A stretch of 49,957 bases of DNA from an uncultured Burkholderiales bacterium. Its GTDB lineage: Bacteria > Pseudomonadota > Gammaproteobacteria > Burkholderiales > Burkholderiaceae_C. The notes beneath the pieces were generated by a model, which saw nothing but the letters and a program-made list of their open reading frames with translations, was not told the DNA's origin and made no database searches. Both the position numbers and the translations under genes were made by a program. Shown here in pieces: positions 25,340-33,898 of the stretch; position 1 is the stretch's first letter; each line of letters opens with the position of its first letter. The stretch covers positions 1-49,957 of the forward strand of contig CALTTG010000028.1 in assembly GCA_943908475.1 (NCBI GenBank), written 5' to 3'.

Positions 25340-26284
25340 TCAACGTGGGTCGGCCGCCATCGCTTGGCGCAAGGCCGCCTTGAGCTGCTCACCGATTTCT
25401 GGCTTGCCCTCGAACGGATCGGTCGGGTTGCGCGCCTGCACCACGTCTTCCAGGCGGGTTTGAACCATGCCCAAGGCTTGCGGGTGGGTGTAGAGGTAGA
25501 ACTGGCCTTTGGCCACGCCATCGAACACGATCTGTGCCACTTCGGCAGCAGACACCCGCCCGGACGTCACGGCCTTGTTGACCATGGCTTGCGCGATCAA
25601 CTGGCTGGGCGTCGACTTGCGCTTGGGCTGCAGTTCAGGTGGGCGATTGCGGTGAGACTGATTGATGCCCGTGGGCACGAAATAGGGGCACAGCACCGAG
25701 GCACTGATCTGGTCGGTCACCAAAGCCAAGTCCTGGTAGAGGGTCTCCGACAGGCTCACCACCGCATGTTTGCTCACGTTGTAAACGCCCATGTTGGGCG
25801 CATTCAACAAGCCCGCCATGGACGCGACGTTGACGATCCGACCTCGCCACGCCGGATCTTTGGCCGCCGCCTCCAGCATCAGCGGTGTGAACACCGTCAT
25901 GCCGTGAACCACCCCCATCAGGTTCACCCCCAACACCCATTCCCAGTCTTTGGTCGAGTGTTCCCAAATCAAGCCGCCAGAGCCCACGCCGGCATTGTTG
26001 ATGACCACGTGCGGCGCGCCAAAGCGCTCCATGCACAGGTCGGCCAACGCGCGCACATCTTGCTTGCGCGACACGTCACCCACCAGCGCGGCCACCTTGG
26101 CCTTTTGCTTGCGCAGCTCCAGGGTGATGGCATCCAGGGCCTCGGCCTGCACATCGGTCAGCACCAAGTTGCACCCCTTCTGCGACCCGAGCCGGGCCAG
26201 CTCCAAACCGAAACCGCTGCCCGCACCGGTGATGACGATGGTGTGCCCTGCTTGCAATTCGAATGCGACGTCCTGCTTGCTCAT
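25340..26284 (-). CDS. SDR-family oxidoreductase
   Basis: This short-chain dehydrogenase has 314 residues, longer than the usual 250. The cofactor motif is TGAGSGFG, then NNAG, the catalytic Ser in NVASMAG and YNVSK. A C-terminal extension of about 50 residues contains YLYTHPQALGMVQTRLEDVVQ, seen in a subgroup of SDRs with unknown substrate that occur in fatty acid operons. It is the last gene of a six-gene minus-strand operon, ten bases after the NADP oxidoreductase gene. Substrate is probably a hydroxy- or ketoacyl compound, by context only. Confidence 0.85.
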   Translation of the reverse strand: MSKQDVAFELQAGHTIVITGAGSGFGLELARLGSQKGCNLVLTDVQAEALDAITLELRKQKAKVAALVGDVSRKQDVRALADLCMERFGAPHVVINNAGVGSGGLIWEHSTKDWEWVLGVNLMGVVHGMTVFTPLMLEAAAKDPAWRGRIVNVASMAGLLNAPNMGVYNVSKHAVVSLSETLYQDLALVTDQISASVLCPYFVPTGINQSHRNRPPELQPKRKSTPSQLIAQAMVNKAVTSGRVSAAEVAQIVFDGVAKGQFYLYTHPQALGMVQTRLEDVVQARNPTDPFEGKPEIGEQLKAALRQAMAADPR

Positions 26285-26294
26285 GCCATGCCTC

Positions 26295-27323
26295 TCAAAT
26301 CAGTTTGACGAGTTGTTTGCCGAAATTCTTGCCCTTGAGCAGCCCCAAGAAGGCCTCGGGGGCACTGGACAGGCCTTGCGCGACAGATTCCCGGAATTTC
26401 AGCTGCCCTGAAGCCACCATGCCCCCCAACTCCTGGGTGGCCTCTGGCCAGCATTCGGGGTGTTCGCTCACGATGAAGCCCTCGACCTTCAGGCGGCTGA
26501 CCAGGATCAAGGCCGGATTCTGCAAGGGCGTGGGCTCACCGTTGTACCCGGCAATCATGCCGCACATGGCGATGCGACCGAAGGCATTCATGCGCAGCAG
26601 CACGGCGTCGAGGATCATGCCGCCCACGTTCTCGAAGTAGCCGTCAATGCCATTGGGTGTGGCCTCTTTCAAGGCCTTGTAAAAGGACTTCGGGTCGGGG
26701 TTGGCCTTGTAGTCCACGCAGGCGTCAAAACCCAGCTCCTTGACCACAAACTCGCACTTTTCTGCACCACCGGCCACCCCCACCACGCGGCAGCCACGGG
26801 CCTTGGCGAGTTGTCCCACTACCGTGCCCACGGCACCGCTCGCGGCACTGACCACCACCGTCTCACCGGCCTTGGGGTTGATGATCTTGATCAAACCGTA
26901 CCAAGCCGTCACGCCGGGCATGCCCACTGCGCCCAGGTAAGCCGACAGCGGAATGCGGCTGGTGTCCACCTTGCTCAGGGCACCACGTTGGTGGCCGTCG
27001 ACCACGCTGTACTCTTGCCAGCCGCCCATGCCCACCACCGAATCGCCCATGGCAAAGCGGGCGTGTTTGCTGGCCACCACCTCACCCACCGTGCCCCCGA
27101 TCATCACCTGGCCCAAGGGCTGAGGTTCTGCGTAGCTGCGGCTGTCGTTCATCCGTCCACGCATGTAGGGGTCGAGCGACAGGTAGTGGTGGCGCACCAG
27201 CACTTGCCCATCGGCCAACGACTCGGGCGAAGGCACGGGCGTGCTGACCAGCTTGAAGTTCGAAGCGGTGGCTTCGCCTTGAGGACGGTTGTCCAGCAGG
27301 ATTTGTTGGTTCATCGCAGTCAT
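26295..27323 (-). CDS. NADP-dependent oxidoreductase, CurA/PTGR (zinc-free MDR) type
   Basis: This 342-residue enzyme of the medium-chain dehydrogenase/reductase superfamily lacks the zinc ligands of alcohol dehydrogenases. It matches leukotriene B4 12-hydroxydehydrogenase/CurA-type enone reductases, which reduce alpha,beta-unsaturated carbonyls with NADPH. Visible motifs are SLDPYMRGRM near the N-terminus, GGTVGEVV, TAWYGL, the Rossmann segment SAASGAVGTVVGQLAK, and the NVGG motif in YFENVGGMILD. ATG 27323 is set by a GGAG site six bases upstream; the open frame extends to 27497 without homology. It sits between a thioesterase and an SDR gene in the operon. Confidence 0.9.
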   Translation of the reverse strand: MTAMNQQILLDNRPQGEATASNFKLVSTPVPSPESLADGQVLVRHHYLSLDPYMRGRMNDSRSYAEPQPLGQVMIGGTVGEVVASKHARFAMGDSVVGMGGWQEYSVVDGHQRGALSKVDTSRIPLSAYLGAVGMPGVTAWYGLIKIINPKAGETVVVSAASGAVGTVVGQLAKARGCRVVGVAGGAEKCEFVVKELGFDACVDYKANPDPKSFYKALKEATPNGIDGYFENVGGMILDAVLLRMNAFGRIAMCGMIAGYNGEPTPLQNPALILVSRLKVEGFIVSEHPECWPEATQELGGMVASGQLKFRESVAQGLSSAPEAFLGLLKGKNFGKQLVKLI

Positions 27324-27354
27324 GTCGGTCTCCGGAAAGTGAAGGAGGAAGCGA

Positions 27355-27822
27355 TCAATCGGAACCCGCGCCCTGAAGGCGGGGTTTGGCGGCGGGGCGA
27401 GCCTCTCGGCCCGAGATGGGCAGGGCTCGCAAAAACTTGAACGTGCCCGAGGCATGGGCACACAACTGCCCTTCGGCATCGAGCACCCGCCCCTCACAGA
27501 ACGCCATCTTGGCCGTGCTGTGCAAGACGCTGGCGCTCACGCGCAATTGCCCCATGGCAGGCCGCATGAAGCTGGTCTTCATCTCGATGGTGACCAGGCC
27601 CGGCCCACCGTCGGGCAAGTGCAGGTGCAGGCTGCGAGCGGCATGGGCCATGGCCACGTCCAGCAGGGTCATGAGCACCCCGCCATGGGCCACGCCGAAC
27701 GAGTTGGTGTGGCGGTCGTCTTGCACGGCCAGCGTGAGGTCCGCGTGTCCACCCTCGAAGCGCTGCAACTCGCAGCCCAGCAGTTCGACGAACGGGATGT
27801 GAACGGCAAAGGGAATGGTCAT
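27355..27822 (-). CDS. PaaI-type acyl-CoA thioesterase
   Basis: This 155-residue hotdog-fold thioesterase hydrolyses acyl-CoA or aryl-CoA esters. The central motif NSFGVAHGGVLMTLLDVAMAHAA is characteristic of the PaaI/YdiI type (HGGxxxxLxD), and the strand TIEMKTSFMRPA follows. ATG 27822 and GTG 27834 are both possible; I prefer ATG because it leaves room for GGTGG as ribosome site after the preceding stop. It may release CoA from dead-end intermediates of the neighbouring beta-oxidation enzymes. Confidence 0.87.
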   Translation of the reverse strand: MTIPFAVHIPFVELLGCELQRFEGGHADLTLAVQDDRHTNSFGVAHGGVLMTLLDVAMAHAARSLHLHLPDGGPGLVTIEMKTSFMRPAMGQLRVSASVLHSTAKMAFCEGRVLDAEGQLCAHASGTFKFLRALPISGREARPAAKPRLQGAGSD

Positions 27823-27840
27823 GGCGAGGTCCACCGGGGA

Positions 27841-28647
27841 TCAGCCGCCGACCAGGGCGCTCACGCCACCGTCCACGGCCAGGATCTGCCCGGTGATGTG
27901 TTTGCCGGCATCTGACGCAAACAGCAATGCCGTGCCCTTGAGGTCTTCGTCGTCCCCCAAGCGCAACAAAGGCGCATGCTGTGCCATCTTGTCTTCACCC
28001 ACGGCCGCCAGCAGCCCGTGGGTCATCTTGCTGGGGAAAAAGCCCGGGGCGATGGCGTTGACGGTGATGCCATGTCGCCCCCATTCGCCCGCCAGGGCCC
28101 GCGTGAAGTTCACCACCGCGCCCTTGCTGGTGTTGTAGGCGATGGTCTGCATGAACGCTGGATTGCCCCCCAGGCCCGCGATGGACGCCACATTGATGAC
28201 CCGGCCCGACCGGCGCGGAATCATGCTGCGTTTGGCCAGCGCCTGTGCCAGCAGGAAGTAGCCCCGCACGTTCAGGTTCATGACCTTGTCCCAGGCCTCC
28301 AGCGGGTGATCTTCGGCCGGCGCGCCCCAGGTTGCCCCGGCGTTGTTGACCAAGATGTCGATGTGCCCCAGTTGCGACAGGGCCTCATCGGCCAGACGGG
28401 CGATGTCGTCAGGCGCGCCGGCATCGGCAGCGATGAAGGACGCCTCAATGCCGGCGGCCTGCAACTCGGCGACCGCCTCTTGCAGGTCAGACGCTTTGCG
28501 GGAGCTGACGATGACCTTGGCCCCGGCTTCGCCCAAGGCGTGGGCCATCTGCAAGCCCAAGCCTCGCGAGCCACCTGTCACCAACGCCGTGCGACCCGAC
28601 AGGTCGAACAACTGACGAACCGTGCGGGGGGAAGAGGAGTTGCTCAT
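27841..28647 (-). CDS. SDR-family oxidoreductase (FabG-like)
   Basis: This classical short-chain dehydrogenase has 268 residues, with cofactor motif TGGSRGLG, SSRK after the second strand (favouring NADP), NNAG, the catalytic Ser in INVASIAG and YNTSK, and the C-terminal LAVDGGVSAL. It is close to gluconate 5-dehydrogenase or 3-ketoacyl reductase-type SDRs, and the true substrate is not readable. ATG 28647 lies eight bases from AAGGA; the ATG at 28653 is too close to it. It is followed by the thioesterase gene after 18 bases. Confidence 0.87.
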   Translation of the reverse strand: MSNSSSPRTVRQLFDLSGRTALVTGGSRGLGLQMAHALGEAGAKVIVSSRKASDLQEAVAELQAAGIEASFIAADAGAPDDIARLADEALSQLGHIDILVNNAGATWGAPAEDHPLEAWDKVMNLNVRGYFLLAQALAKRSMIPRRSGRVINVASIAGLGGNPAFMQTIAYNTSKGAVVNFTRALAGEWGRHGITVNAIAPGFFPSKMTHGLLAAVGEDKMAQHAPLLRLGDDEDLKGTALLFASDAGKHITGQILAVDGGVSALVGG

Positions 28648-28668
28648 GTGCATGTTCCTTGCAATGGG

Positions 28669-28950
28669 TCAAACCAGGTAGTCGAGCACCTGACGGCCCG
28701 AGGCCATCTGGCGAATCTGGGCCACCACATGTTGGTGATGGGGATGGGGCTGGTAGGCCGCCAAGGCTGCGGCGTCTTCGAAGGTCGACACCAGCACCAC
28801 GTCGGCGGTGGCCTCCAGGCCTTCGGTGCGGATGCCCACGTCAAACTCGCGGATGCCTGGCACCAAATCTTTGCAGCTGTCGAGCAGCGCCTTGACTTGG
28901 GGCGCATCTTGCGGGTCTTTGAGGGTGAAGAGAACGATGTGTCGAAGCAT
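28669..28950 (-). CDS. Dabb-family (stress-response alpha/beta barrel) protein
   Basis: This 93-residue protein begins MLRHIVLFTLKD and has the pattern LVPGIREFDVGI and VVLVSTFEDAAALAAYQPHPHH of the dimeric alpha/beta barrel family (PF07876). Such small proteins are often of unknown function; some are cyclases or bind aromatic ligands. It is the second gene in the operon, 65 bases after the acyl-CoA dehydrogenase gene and 21 bases before the SDR gene. Confidence 0.85.
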   Translation of the reverse strand: MLRHIVLFTLKDPQDAPQVKALLDSCKDLVPGIREFDVGIRTEGLEATADVVLVSTFEDAAALAAYQPHPHHQHVVAQIRQMASGRQVLDYLV

Positions 28951-29015
28951 GGGGGTGGTGTTCAGTCAGCGTGCGTGAAGATGTCAACAGAGGCCACAGA
29001 GAAGATGGGTGGCGC

Positions 29016-30890
29016 TCAGAACCAATCGGCCTGAGCTTCGGCACAGGTCATGTCGCGGCGCGACACCACGCCCAACCAGGCGTCCACCTTAGGCAACTCG
29101 AAGCCAAAGAAGTAATCACAAGCGGCCAGCTTGCCTCGCAAGAACCCCGGGCCCAACGGGCCTTGGTCCCACCGACCCGCAGCCTGAGCGGCTTTGGCGG
29201 CCAAGGCCATCTCCAACCAGATCCAGGCCAAGACGGTGTGACCAAACGCCTGCAAGTAGGGTGTCGCATTGGCCAAGGCCTGCTCAGGCACCCCGGTGGA
29301 CCAGGCCGCCTTGGTCGCCGCACCCACCTTCTGAAGGGCCGCAGCCAAGGCATTGGCATGAACGGCCAGCCCCTCGACTTGTCCAGCCCGCGTGACCGTT
29401 TCACTGATGCGCTCGGCCAGCACGCTCAAGGCCTTGCCCCCGTTCATGACCACTTTGCGCCCCAGCAGGTCCAGCCCCTGGATGCCATGCGTGCCCTCGT
29501 GGATCATGTTGAGGCGGTTGTCACGCCAGTACTGCTCGACGGGGTAGTCGCGCGTGTAGCCATAGCCGCCCAGGATCTGAATGGCCAGCGAATTGGCTTC
29601 CTGCGCCCATTCCGAGGGCCAGCTTTTGGCAATCGGCGTGAGCAACTCCAGCAGCAGCCCAGCTTTCTCGGCCTCTTCGCCCGTGCCGGTCTGCTCGTCA
29701 TCGAGCAGTTGCGCGCACAACAGCCCCAGGGCGAGCCCTCCCTCGGCCACGGCCTTTTGCATCATCAGCATGCGTTTGACATCGCTGTGCTCGATGATGG
29801 GCACCTGCGATGCGGTGTGATCTTTGCCACCCGCGCCCATGGGCCGACCTTGCGGACGTTGCTTGGCGTACTCGAGGGAGTATTCATACCCGGCATAGCC
29901 CAACATGGTGGCCCCCAGGCCCACGCTGGTGCGGGCTTCGTTCATCAGGGTGAACATGCACTTGAGCCCCTCACCCTCCTTGCCAATGAGGTAGCCCACC
30001 GCGCCCGGCTGCCCTTGCACCGGGAACTTACCCTCGCCAAAGTTCAGCAGGGTGTTGACGGTGCCACGGTAACCGCACTTGTGGTTCAAACCGGCCAGGG
30101 CCACATCATTGCGTTGGTCAGTGATGGTGCCGTCGGCCTTGACCAGCTTTCTCGGCACGATGAACAGTGAGATGCCCTTCACGCCGGGAATGGTCTTGCC
30201 ATCGGGCCCCGGGATCTTGGCCAACACCAGGTGAACGATGTTCTCGCCCATCTCGTGCTCGCCACCCGAGATCCACATCTTGTTGCCTTTGAGCCGGTAA
30301 CGCTGTCCCAGGGGGTCTGCCTGCCAATCGACACCAGAGCCATCCCCGTGCACATCGGGCACCGCCTTGGTGGCCACATCGGACAGGCTTGAGCCTGCCT
30401 GCGGCTCGCTCAGGCACATGGTGCCGAAGGTTCGGCCCTCAAAGCCCCCCTTGGCAAAGGCCTCGATTTGGCGGGGTGTGCCATGGGCCAAGATGGTGTT
30501 GGCATTGCCACGCGTCAGCATGGGGTAAGCCGCCAGGGCCACGCTGGCCTTGTAGAAAAAGCTCATCGAAGCGATCTCAACGACGGTGGGCAGTTGCATG
30601 CCGCCCACGTCGGCGTCCTTGCTCGCCGCCATCAGGCCCGACTCGTTGAAGGCTTTCATGGCCAGGGACGTCTCAGCGGGCAAGCTCACGGTGACACCGT
30701 CGAACTCGGGCTCGTGCACGTCCAGCAGGCGGTTGTGGGGCGCGAACTGTTCCACCGCGATTTTTTCGCTGAGGTCCAGCACCGCGTCGAAGGTCTCTCG
30801 GCTGTGGTCGGCATGTCGCTCGCGTTCACACAAGCGCTCGGCCCGCAACCAGTCATGCAACAAAAAATCAAGGGTGGCGCGATGGGTCAT
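29016..30890 (-). CDS. Large acyl-CoA dehydrogenase (FadE/DmdC-like)
   Basis: This FAD-dependent dehydrogenase of 624 residues is about 230 longer than short-chain types. It has an extra N-terminal domain and a C-terminal helical domain as in 3-methylmercaptopropionyl-CoA dehydrogenase DmdC and related long-chain enzymes. Motifs are TMCLSEPQAGSSLSD for FAD/substrate and IHEGTHGIQGLDLLGRKV, with the putative catalytic Glu in EGTHG. The DmdC label is a family label only; most members act on fatty acyl-CoAs. It is the first gene of the six-gene operon, downstream of the terminator after the FadB-like gene. Confidence 0.9.
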   Translation of the reverse strand: MTHRATLDFLLHDWLRAERLCERERHADHSRETFDAVLDLSEKIAVEQFAPHNRLLDVHEPEFDGVTVSLPAETSLAMKAFNESGLMAASKDADVGGMQLPTVVEIASMSFFYKASVALAAYPMLTRGNANTILAHGTPRQIEAFAKGGFEGRTFGTMCLSEPQAGSSLSDVATKAVPDVHGDGSGVDWQADPLGQRYRLKGNKMWISGGEHEMGENIVHLVLAKIPGPDGKTIPGVKGISLFIVPRKLVKADGTITDQRNDVALAGLNHKCGYRGTVNTLLNFGEGKFPVQGQPGAVGYLIGKEGEGLKCMFTLMNEARTSVGLGATMLGYAGYEYSLEYAKQRPQGRPMGAGGKDHTASQVPIIEHSDVKRMLMMQKAVAEGGLALGLLCAQLLDDEQTGTGEEAEKAGLLLELLTPIAKSWPSEWAQEANSLAIQILGGYGYTRDYPVEQYWRDNRLNMIHEGTHGIQGLDLLGRKVVMNGGKALSVLAERISETVTRAGQVEGLAVHANALAAALQKVGAATKAAWSTGVPEQALANATPYLQAFGHTVLAWIWLEMALAAKAAQAAGRWDQGPLGPGFLRGKLAACDYFFGFELPKVDAWLGVVSRRDMTCAEAQADWF

Positions 30891-30905
30891 GGTCGTGATC
30901 TGTCG

Positions 30906-30943
30906 AAAAAAAGGTCTGCGGGCTTGTCAGCCGAGCAGACCTT
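30906..30943 (-). terminator. Rho-independent terminator after the FadB-like gene
   Basis: On the minus strand GCAGACCTT... pairs with AAGGTCTGC (arms at 30935-30943 and 30911-30919), with an inner GGCT/AGCC stem, and is followed by seven T. It lies 23 bases after the stop at 30967 and separates that gene from the acyl-CoA dehydrogenase operon. Confidence 0.8.
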
Positions 30944-30966
30944 GGGAGGGCGCAAGGCTCAGCGCA

Positions 30967-33069
30967 TCAGGCCTGGTTGTTGAAGCTCTTGCCTTCGGCG
31001 GCCAGCTTGGCGAGCACCGGTGCAGGCTGCCAGAAGGTGGCATCGTCCTGGGGGTTCTGCGCGTAGGCGGCCATTTGAGCGACCACCTTGTCCAGACCCA
31101 AGATGTCGGCATACAGCATGGGGCCGCCGCGGAACAGCGGGAAGCCGTAGCCGGTCAGGTAGACCATGTCGATGTCGGAAGCCTTCGAGGCAATGCCCTC
31201 TTCCAGGATGTAGGCGCCTTCGTTGACCAGCGCCAGGATCAGGCGGCCCACGATCTCTTCGTCAGAGATCTGGCGTGGCGTGATGCCCAGGCTTTCACGG
31301 TGCTTGACCAGCATCTCTTCGACCACGGCCGAAGGCACGGGATCGCGCTTGCCGGCTTCGTAGTCGTACCACCCTGCCGCGGTCTTCTGGCCGAAGCGGC
31401 CCAGTTCGCACAGCTTGTCGGCCGTGGCGCTGTAGCGCATGTCGGGCTTTTCCTGGTAGCGGCGCTTGCGGATGGCCCAGCCGATGTCGTTGCCGGCCAG
31501 ATCGCCCATGCGGAACGGGCCCATGGCCATGCCCCACTTTTCAACGGCCTTGTCGACCTGTTGCGGCGTGCAGCCTTCGTCCAGCAGGAAGCCGGCCTGA
31601 CGGCTGTATTGCTCGATCATGCGGTTGCCGATGAAACCATCGCACACGCCCGAGACCACGGCGACCTTCTTGATCTTCTTGGCCACGGCCATCACGGTGG
31701 CCATGACGTCTTTGGCGGTGTGCTTGCTGCGCACCACTTCCAGCAGGCGCATCACGTTGGCCGGGCTGAAGAAGTGCAGGCCCACCACATCGGCCGGGCG
31801 CTTCGTCACTTCAGCGATCTTGTCCACGTCCAGCGTGGAGGTGTTCGAGGCCAGGATGGCGCCGGGCTTCATCACGCTGTCCAGCTTGGTGAACACCTGC
31901 GACTTCACGCCCATGTCTTCGAACACGGCCTCGATGACCATGTCGGCCTGGGCGATGTCGTCGTAGCTCAGGGTGGTGGTGAGCAGGGCCATGCGGGCGT
32001 CGAGCTTGTCTTGCGACAGCTTGCCCTTGGCGACCTGGGCTTCGTAGTTCTTGCGGATGATGCCCACGCCGCGGTCCACCGCTTCCTGCTTCATCTCCAG
32101 GATGGTCACGGGGATGCCCGCGTTCAGGAAGTTCATGGTGATGCCGCCGCCCATGGTGCCCGCACCGATCACGGCCACCTTCTCGACCTTGCGCAGTGGG
32201 GTGTCGGCCGGCACATCGGGGATCTTGCTGGCCGCGCGCTCGCCGAAGAAGGCATGGCGCAGCGCGCGGGCCTGGTCAGAGGTCACCAGCTTTTCAAACA
32301 CCTCGCGCTCGAAGGCGATGCCGGCGTTCAGGTCCAGCTGGGTGGCCGCTTCCACGCAATCGACGCAGCGCTGCGGGGCTTCCAGGTTGCGGCGGGTCTT
32401 GGCCAGCTCGGCGCGGGCCTTGTTGAAGGCTTCGGCATCGGCTGGGGCTGCCACGCTCAGGTCACGCACGGAAGGCAGGGGGCGCACGGCCGCCACTTCC
32501 TGGGCAAAGGCCAGGGCGCCGGCCAGCAGGTCGCCATCGACCATGCGGTCGAACAGCTTCTGGCCCGGGGCCTTGGCCAGCTTCTCGCTGGGCACCGAGG
32601 CGCCGGTGGTGATCATTTGCAGGGCCGTCTCCACACCCAGCACGCGGGGCAGGCGCTGCGTACCACCGGCACCGGGCACGATGCCGATGTTCACTTCGGG
32701 CAGCGCGATCTGGGCACCGGGGGCCACCACGCGGTAGTGACAGCCCAAGGCCAGCTCCAGCCCGCCCCCCATGGCCACGCCATGAACGGCCGCCACCACA
32801 GGCTTGCCCGATTGCTCCACGCGCTCGATGACCACGTGCAGGTTGGGTTCGGCGCCCGCCTTGGGCGAGCCGAACTCGCGGATGTCGGCGCCGCCGCAGA
32901 ACACCTTGCCGGTGCCTGTGATGACAATCGCCAACACGCCTGCATCGGCGTTGGCCTTGGCAATGCCCTCCACGATGCCCGCGCGGGTGCTTTGACCCAG
33001 GCCGTTGACAGGGGGGTTGTCCAGGGAGATGACGGCCACGCCGTCGGTCACGTTGTAGGTGGTGCTCAT
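30967..33069 (-). CDS. Bifunctional enoyl-CoA hydratase / 3-hydroxyacyl-CoA dehydrogenase
   Basis: This trifunctional-type multienzyme of fatty acid beta-oxidation has 700 residues. The N-terminal crotonase domain (about 1-190) carries HGVAMGGGLELALG and LPEVNIGIVPGAGGTQ, with both catalytic Glu. The NAD domain (about 300-480) begins VAVIGAGTMGGGI and includes HFFSPANVM with the catalytic His. Two C-terminal 3-hydroxyacyl-CoA dehydrogenase helical domains follow (GFIGNRM; YPLFRGG-like GFPLFRGGPM). It resembles FadB/FadJ and peroxisomal bifunctional enzymes. No thiolase partner is adjacent; the thiolases 20 kb away could act with it. ATG 33069 fits the family; TTG at 33087 would add six residues. 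It appears monocistronic between two putative terminators. Confidence 0.93.
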   Translation of the reverse strand: MSTTYNVTDGVAVISLDNPPVNGLGQSTRAGIVEGIAKANADAGVLAIVITGTGKVFCGGADIREFGSPKAGAEPNLHVVIERVEQSGKPVVAAVHGVAMGGGLELALGCHYRVVAPGAQIALPEVNIGIVPGAGGTQRLPRVLGVETALQMITTGASVPSEKLAKAPGQKLFDRMVDGDLLAGALAFAQEVAAVRPLPSVRDLSVAAPADAEAFNKARAELAKTRRNLEAPQRCVDCVEAATQLDLNAGIAFEREVFEKLVTSDQARALRHAFFGERAASKIPDVPADTPLRKVEKVAVIGAGTMGGGITMNFLNAGIPVTILEMKQEAVDRGVGIIRKNYEAQVAKGKLSQDKLDARMALLTTTLSYDDIAQADMVIEAVFEDMGVKSQVFTKLDSVMKPGAILASNTSTLDVDKIAEVTKRPADVVGLHFFSPANVMRLLEVVRSKHTAKDVMATVMAVAKKIKKVAVVSGVCDGFIGNRMIEQYSRQAGFLLDEGCTPQQVDKAVEKWGMAMGPFRMGDLAGNDIGWAIRKRRYQEKPDMRYSATADKLCELGRFGQKTAAGWYDYEAGKRDPVPSAVVEEMLVKHRESLGITPRQISDEEIVGRLILALVNEGAYILEEGIASKASDIDMVYLTGYGFPLFRGGPMLYADILGLDKVVAQMAAYAQNPQDDATFWQPAPVLAKLAAEGKSFNNQA

Positions 33070-33130
33070 GCCGAATTCACTCGTCAAGGGTTGGACCGAT
33101 GAATCTGAAAAGAATCATTGTACGAATTGA

Positions 33131-33166
33131 AAAGCCCATCGCATCGCCAGGACGCCGATGGGCTTT
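33131..33166 (-). terminator. Putative terminator of the liv operon
   Basis: Arms AAAGCCCATCG (33131-33141) and CGATGGGCTTT (33156-33166) form a perfect 11-base stem with a 14-base loop. On the minus strand it ends in CTTTTC, a short T tract, 32 bases after the livF stop. It also lies 62 bases upstream of the FadB-like start, so it may be part of that gene's leader region. Confidence 0.6.
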
Positions 33167-33197
33167 AATGACGTCGGATGATGGTTGACAGGTCCGA

Positions 33198-33896
33198 TCA
33201 GACCTCCAACCACTCCTTGCGAATCATGTCGTTGCCACGCAATTCATCGGGCGTGCCTTCAAACACCATCTCGCCGTGTCCCATGACGTAGCAGCGCTGA
33301 GAAATGTCCAGCGCGATGGTGAGCTTTTGCTCGACCAGCAACACACCCAGCCCCCGACGTTTGAGTTCTTTGAGGTACTCGCCCACGAGCTCCACGATCT
33401 TGGGCGCCAGGCCCTCGGTCGGCTCGTCGATCATGATCAGGTCGGGGTCGCCCATCAGCGTGCGGCACAAGGTCAGCATCTGCTGCTCACCGCCCGAGAG
33501 CACGCCCGCTTCGGTGTGTTGACGCTCTTTCAAGCGCGGGAACATGCCGTACATGTCTTGCAAGGACCAGCGGTTTTTCTTGCTGCGCCCAGACTGCACA
33601 CCCAGCAACAGGTTTTGCTCGACCGTCAGCTTGGGAAAAATGTCGCGGCTTTCGGGCACATAGCCGATGCCCTGTCGGGCAATGTCGAAGGTCTTTTGCC
33701 CCAGGATGTTCTTACCGCCCCACTGGATGTCACCCGAACCATGGACCAGGCCCATGATGGTTTTGACCGTGGTGGATCGGCCAGACCCGTTGCGCCCCAG
33801 CAGGCTCACGATTTCGCCCGCATTGACGTGCATGTTCACCCCGTGAAGGATGTGGCTCTTGCCATAGAACGCGTGAAGGTTGGAAATTTTCAGCAT
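33198..33896 (-). CDS. livF: Branched-chain amino acid ABC transporter ATPase LivF
   Basis: This 232-residue ATP-binding subunit works with LivG on the inner side of the membrane to drive uptake of Leu, Ile and Val or related compounds. It has the ABC signature LSGGEQQ, Walker B LIMIDEPTEGLAP and the switch region LLVEQ. The Walker A reads GRNGSGRST at 34-42, with Arg40 where the invariant Lys is expected; the codon is CGA, so this is not a one-base misreading of AAA/AAG. LivG next door keeps Lys. I believe the change recurs in related betaproteobacterial LivF proteins but cannot verify it here. The livG stop is two bases upstream. Confidence 0.94.
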   Translation of the reverse strand: MLKISNLHAFYGKSHILHGVNMHVNAGEIVSLLGRNGSGRSTTVKTIMGLVHGSGDIQWGGKNILGQKTFDIARQGIGYVPESRDIFPKLTVEQNLLLGVQSGRSKKNRWSLQDMYGMFPRLKERQHTEAGVLSGGEQQMLTLCRTLMGDPDLIMIDEPTEGLAPKIVELVGEYLKELKRRGLGVLLVEQKLTIALDISQRCYVMGHGEMVFEGTPDELRGNDMIRKEWLEV

Positions 33897-33898
33897 GC

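Noticed and set aside
30586..33102. An 838-codon open frame on the plus strand
   Set aside because: It is antisense to the FadB-like gene and crosses a strong terminator. It has no recognisable motif.
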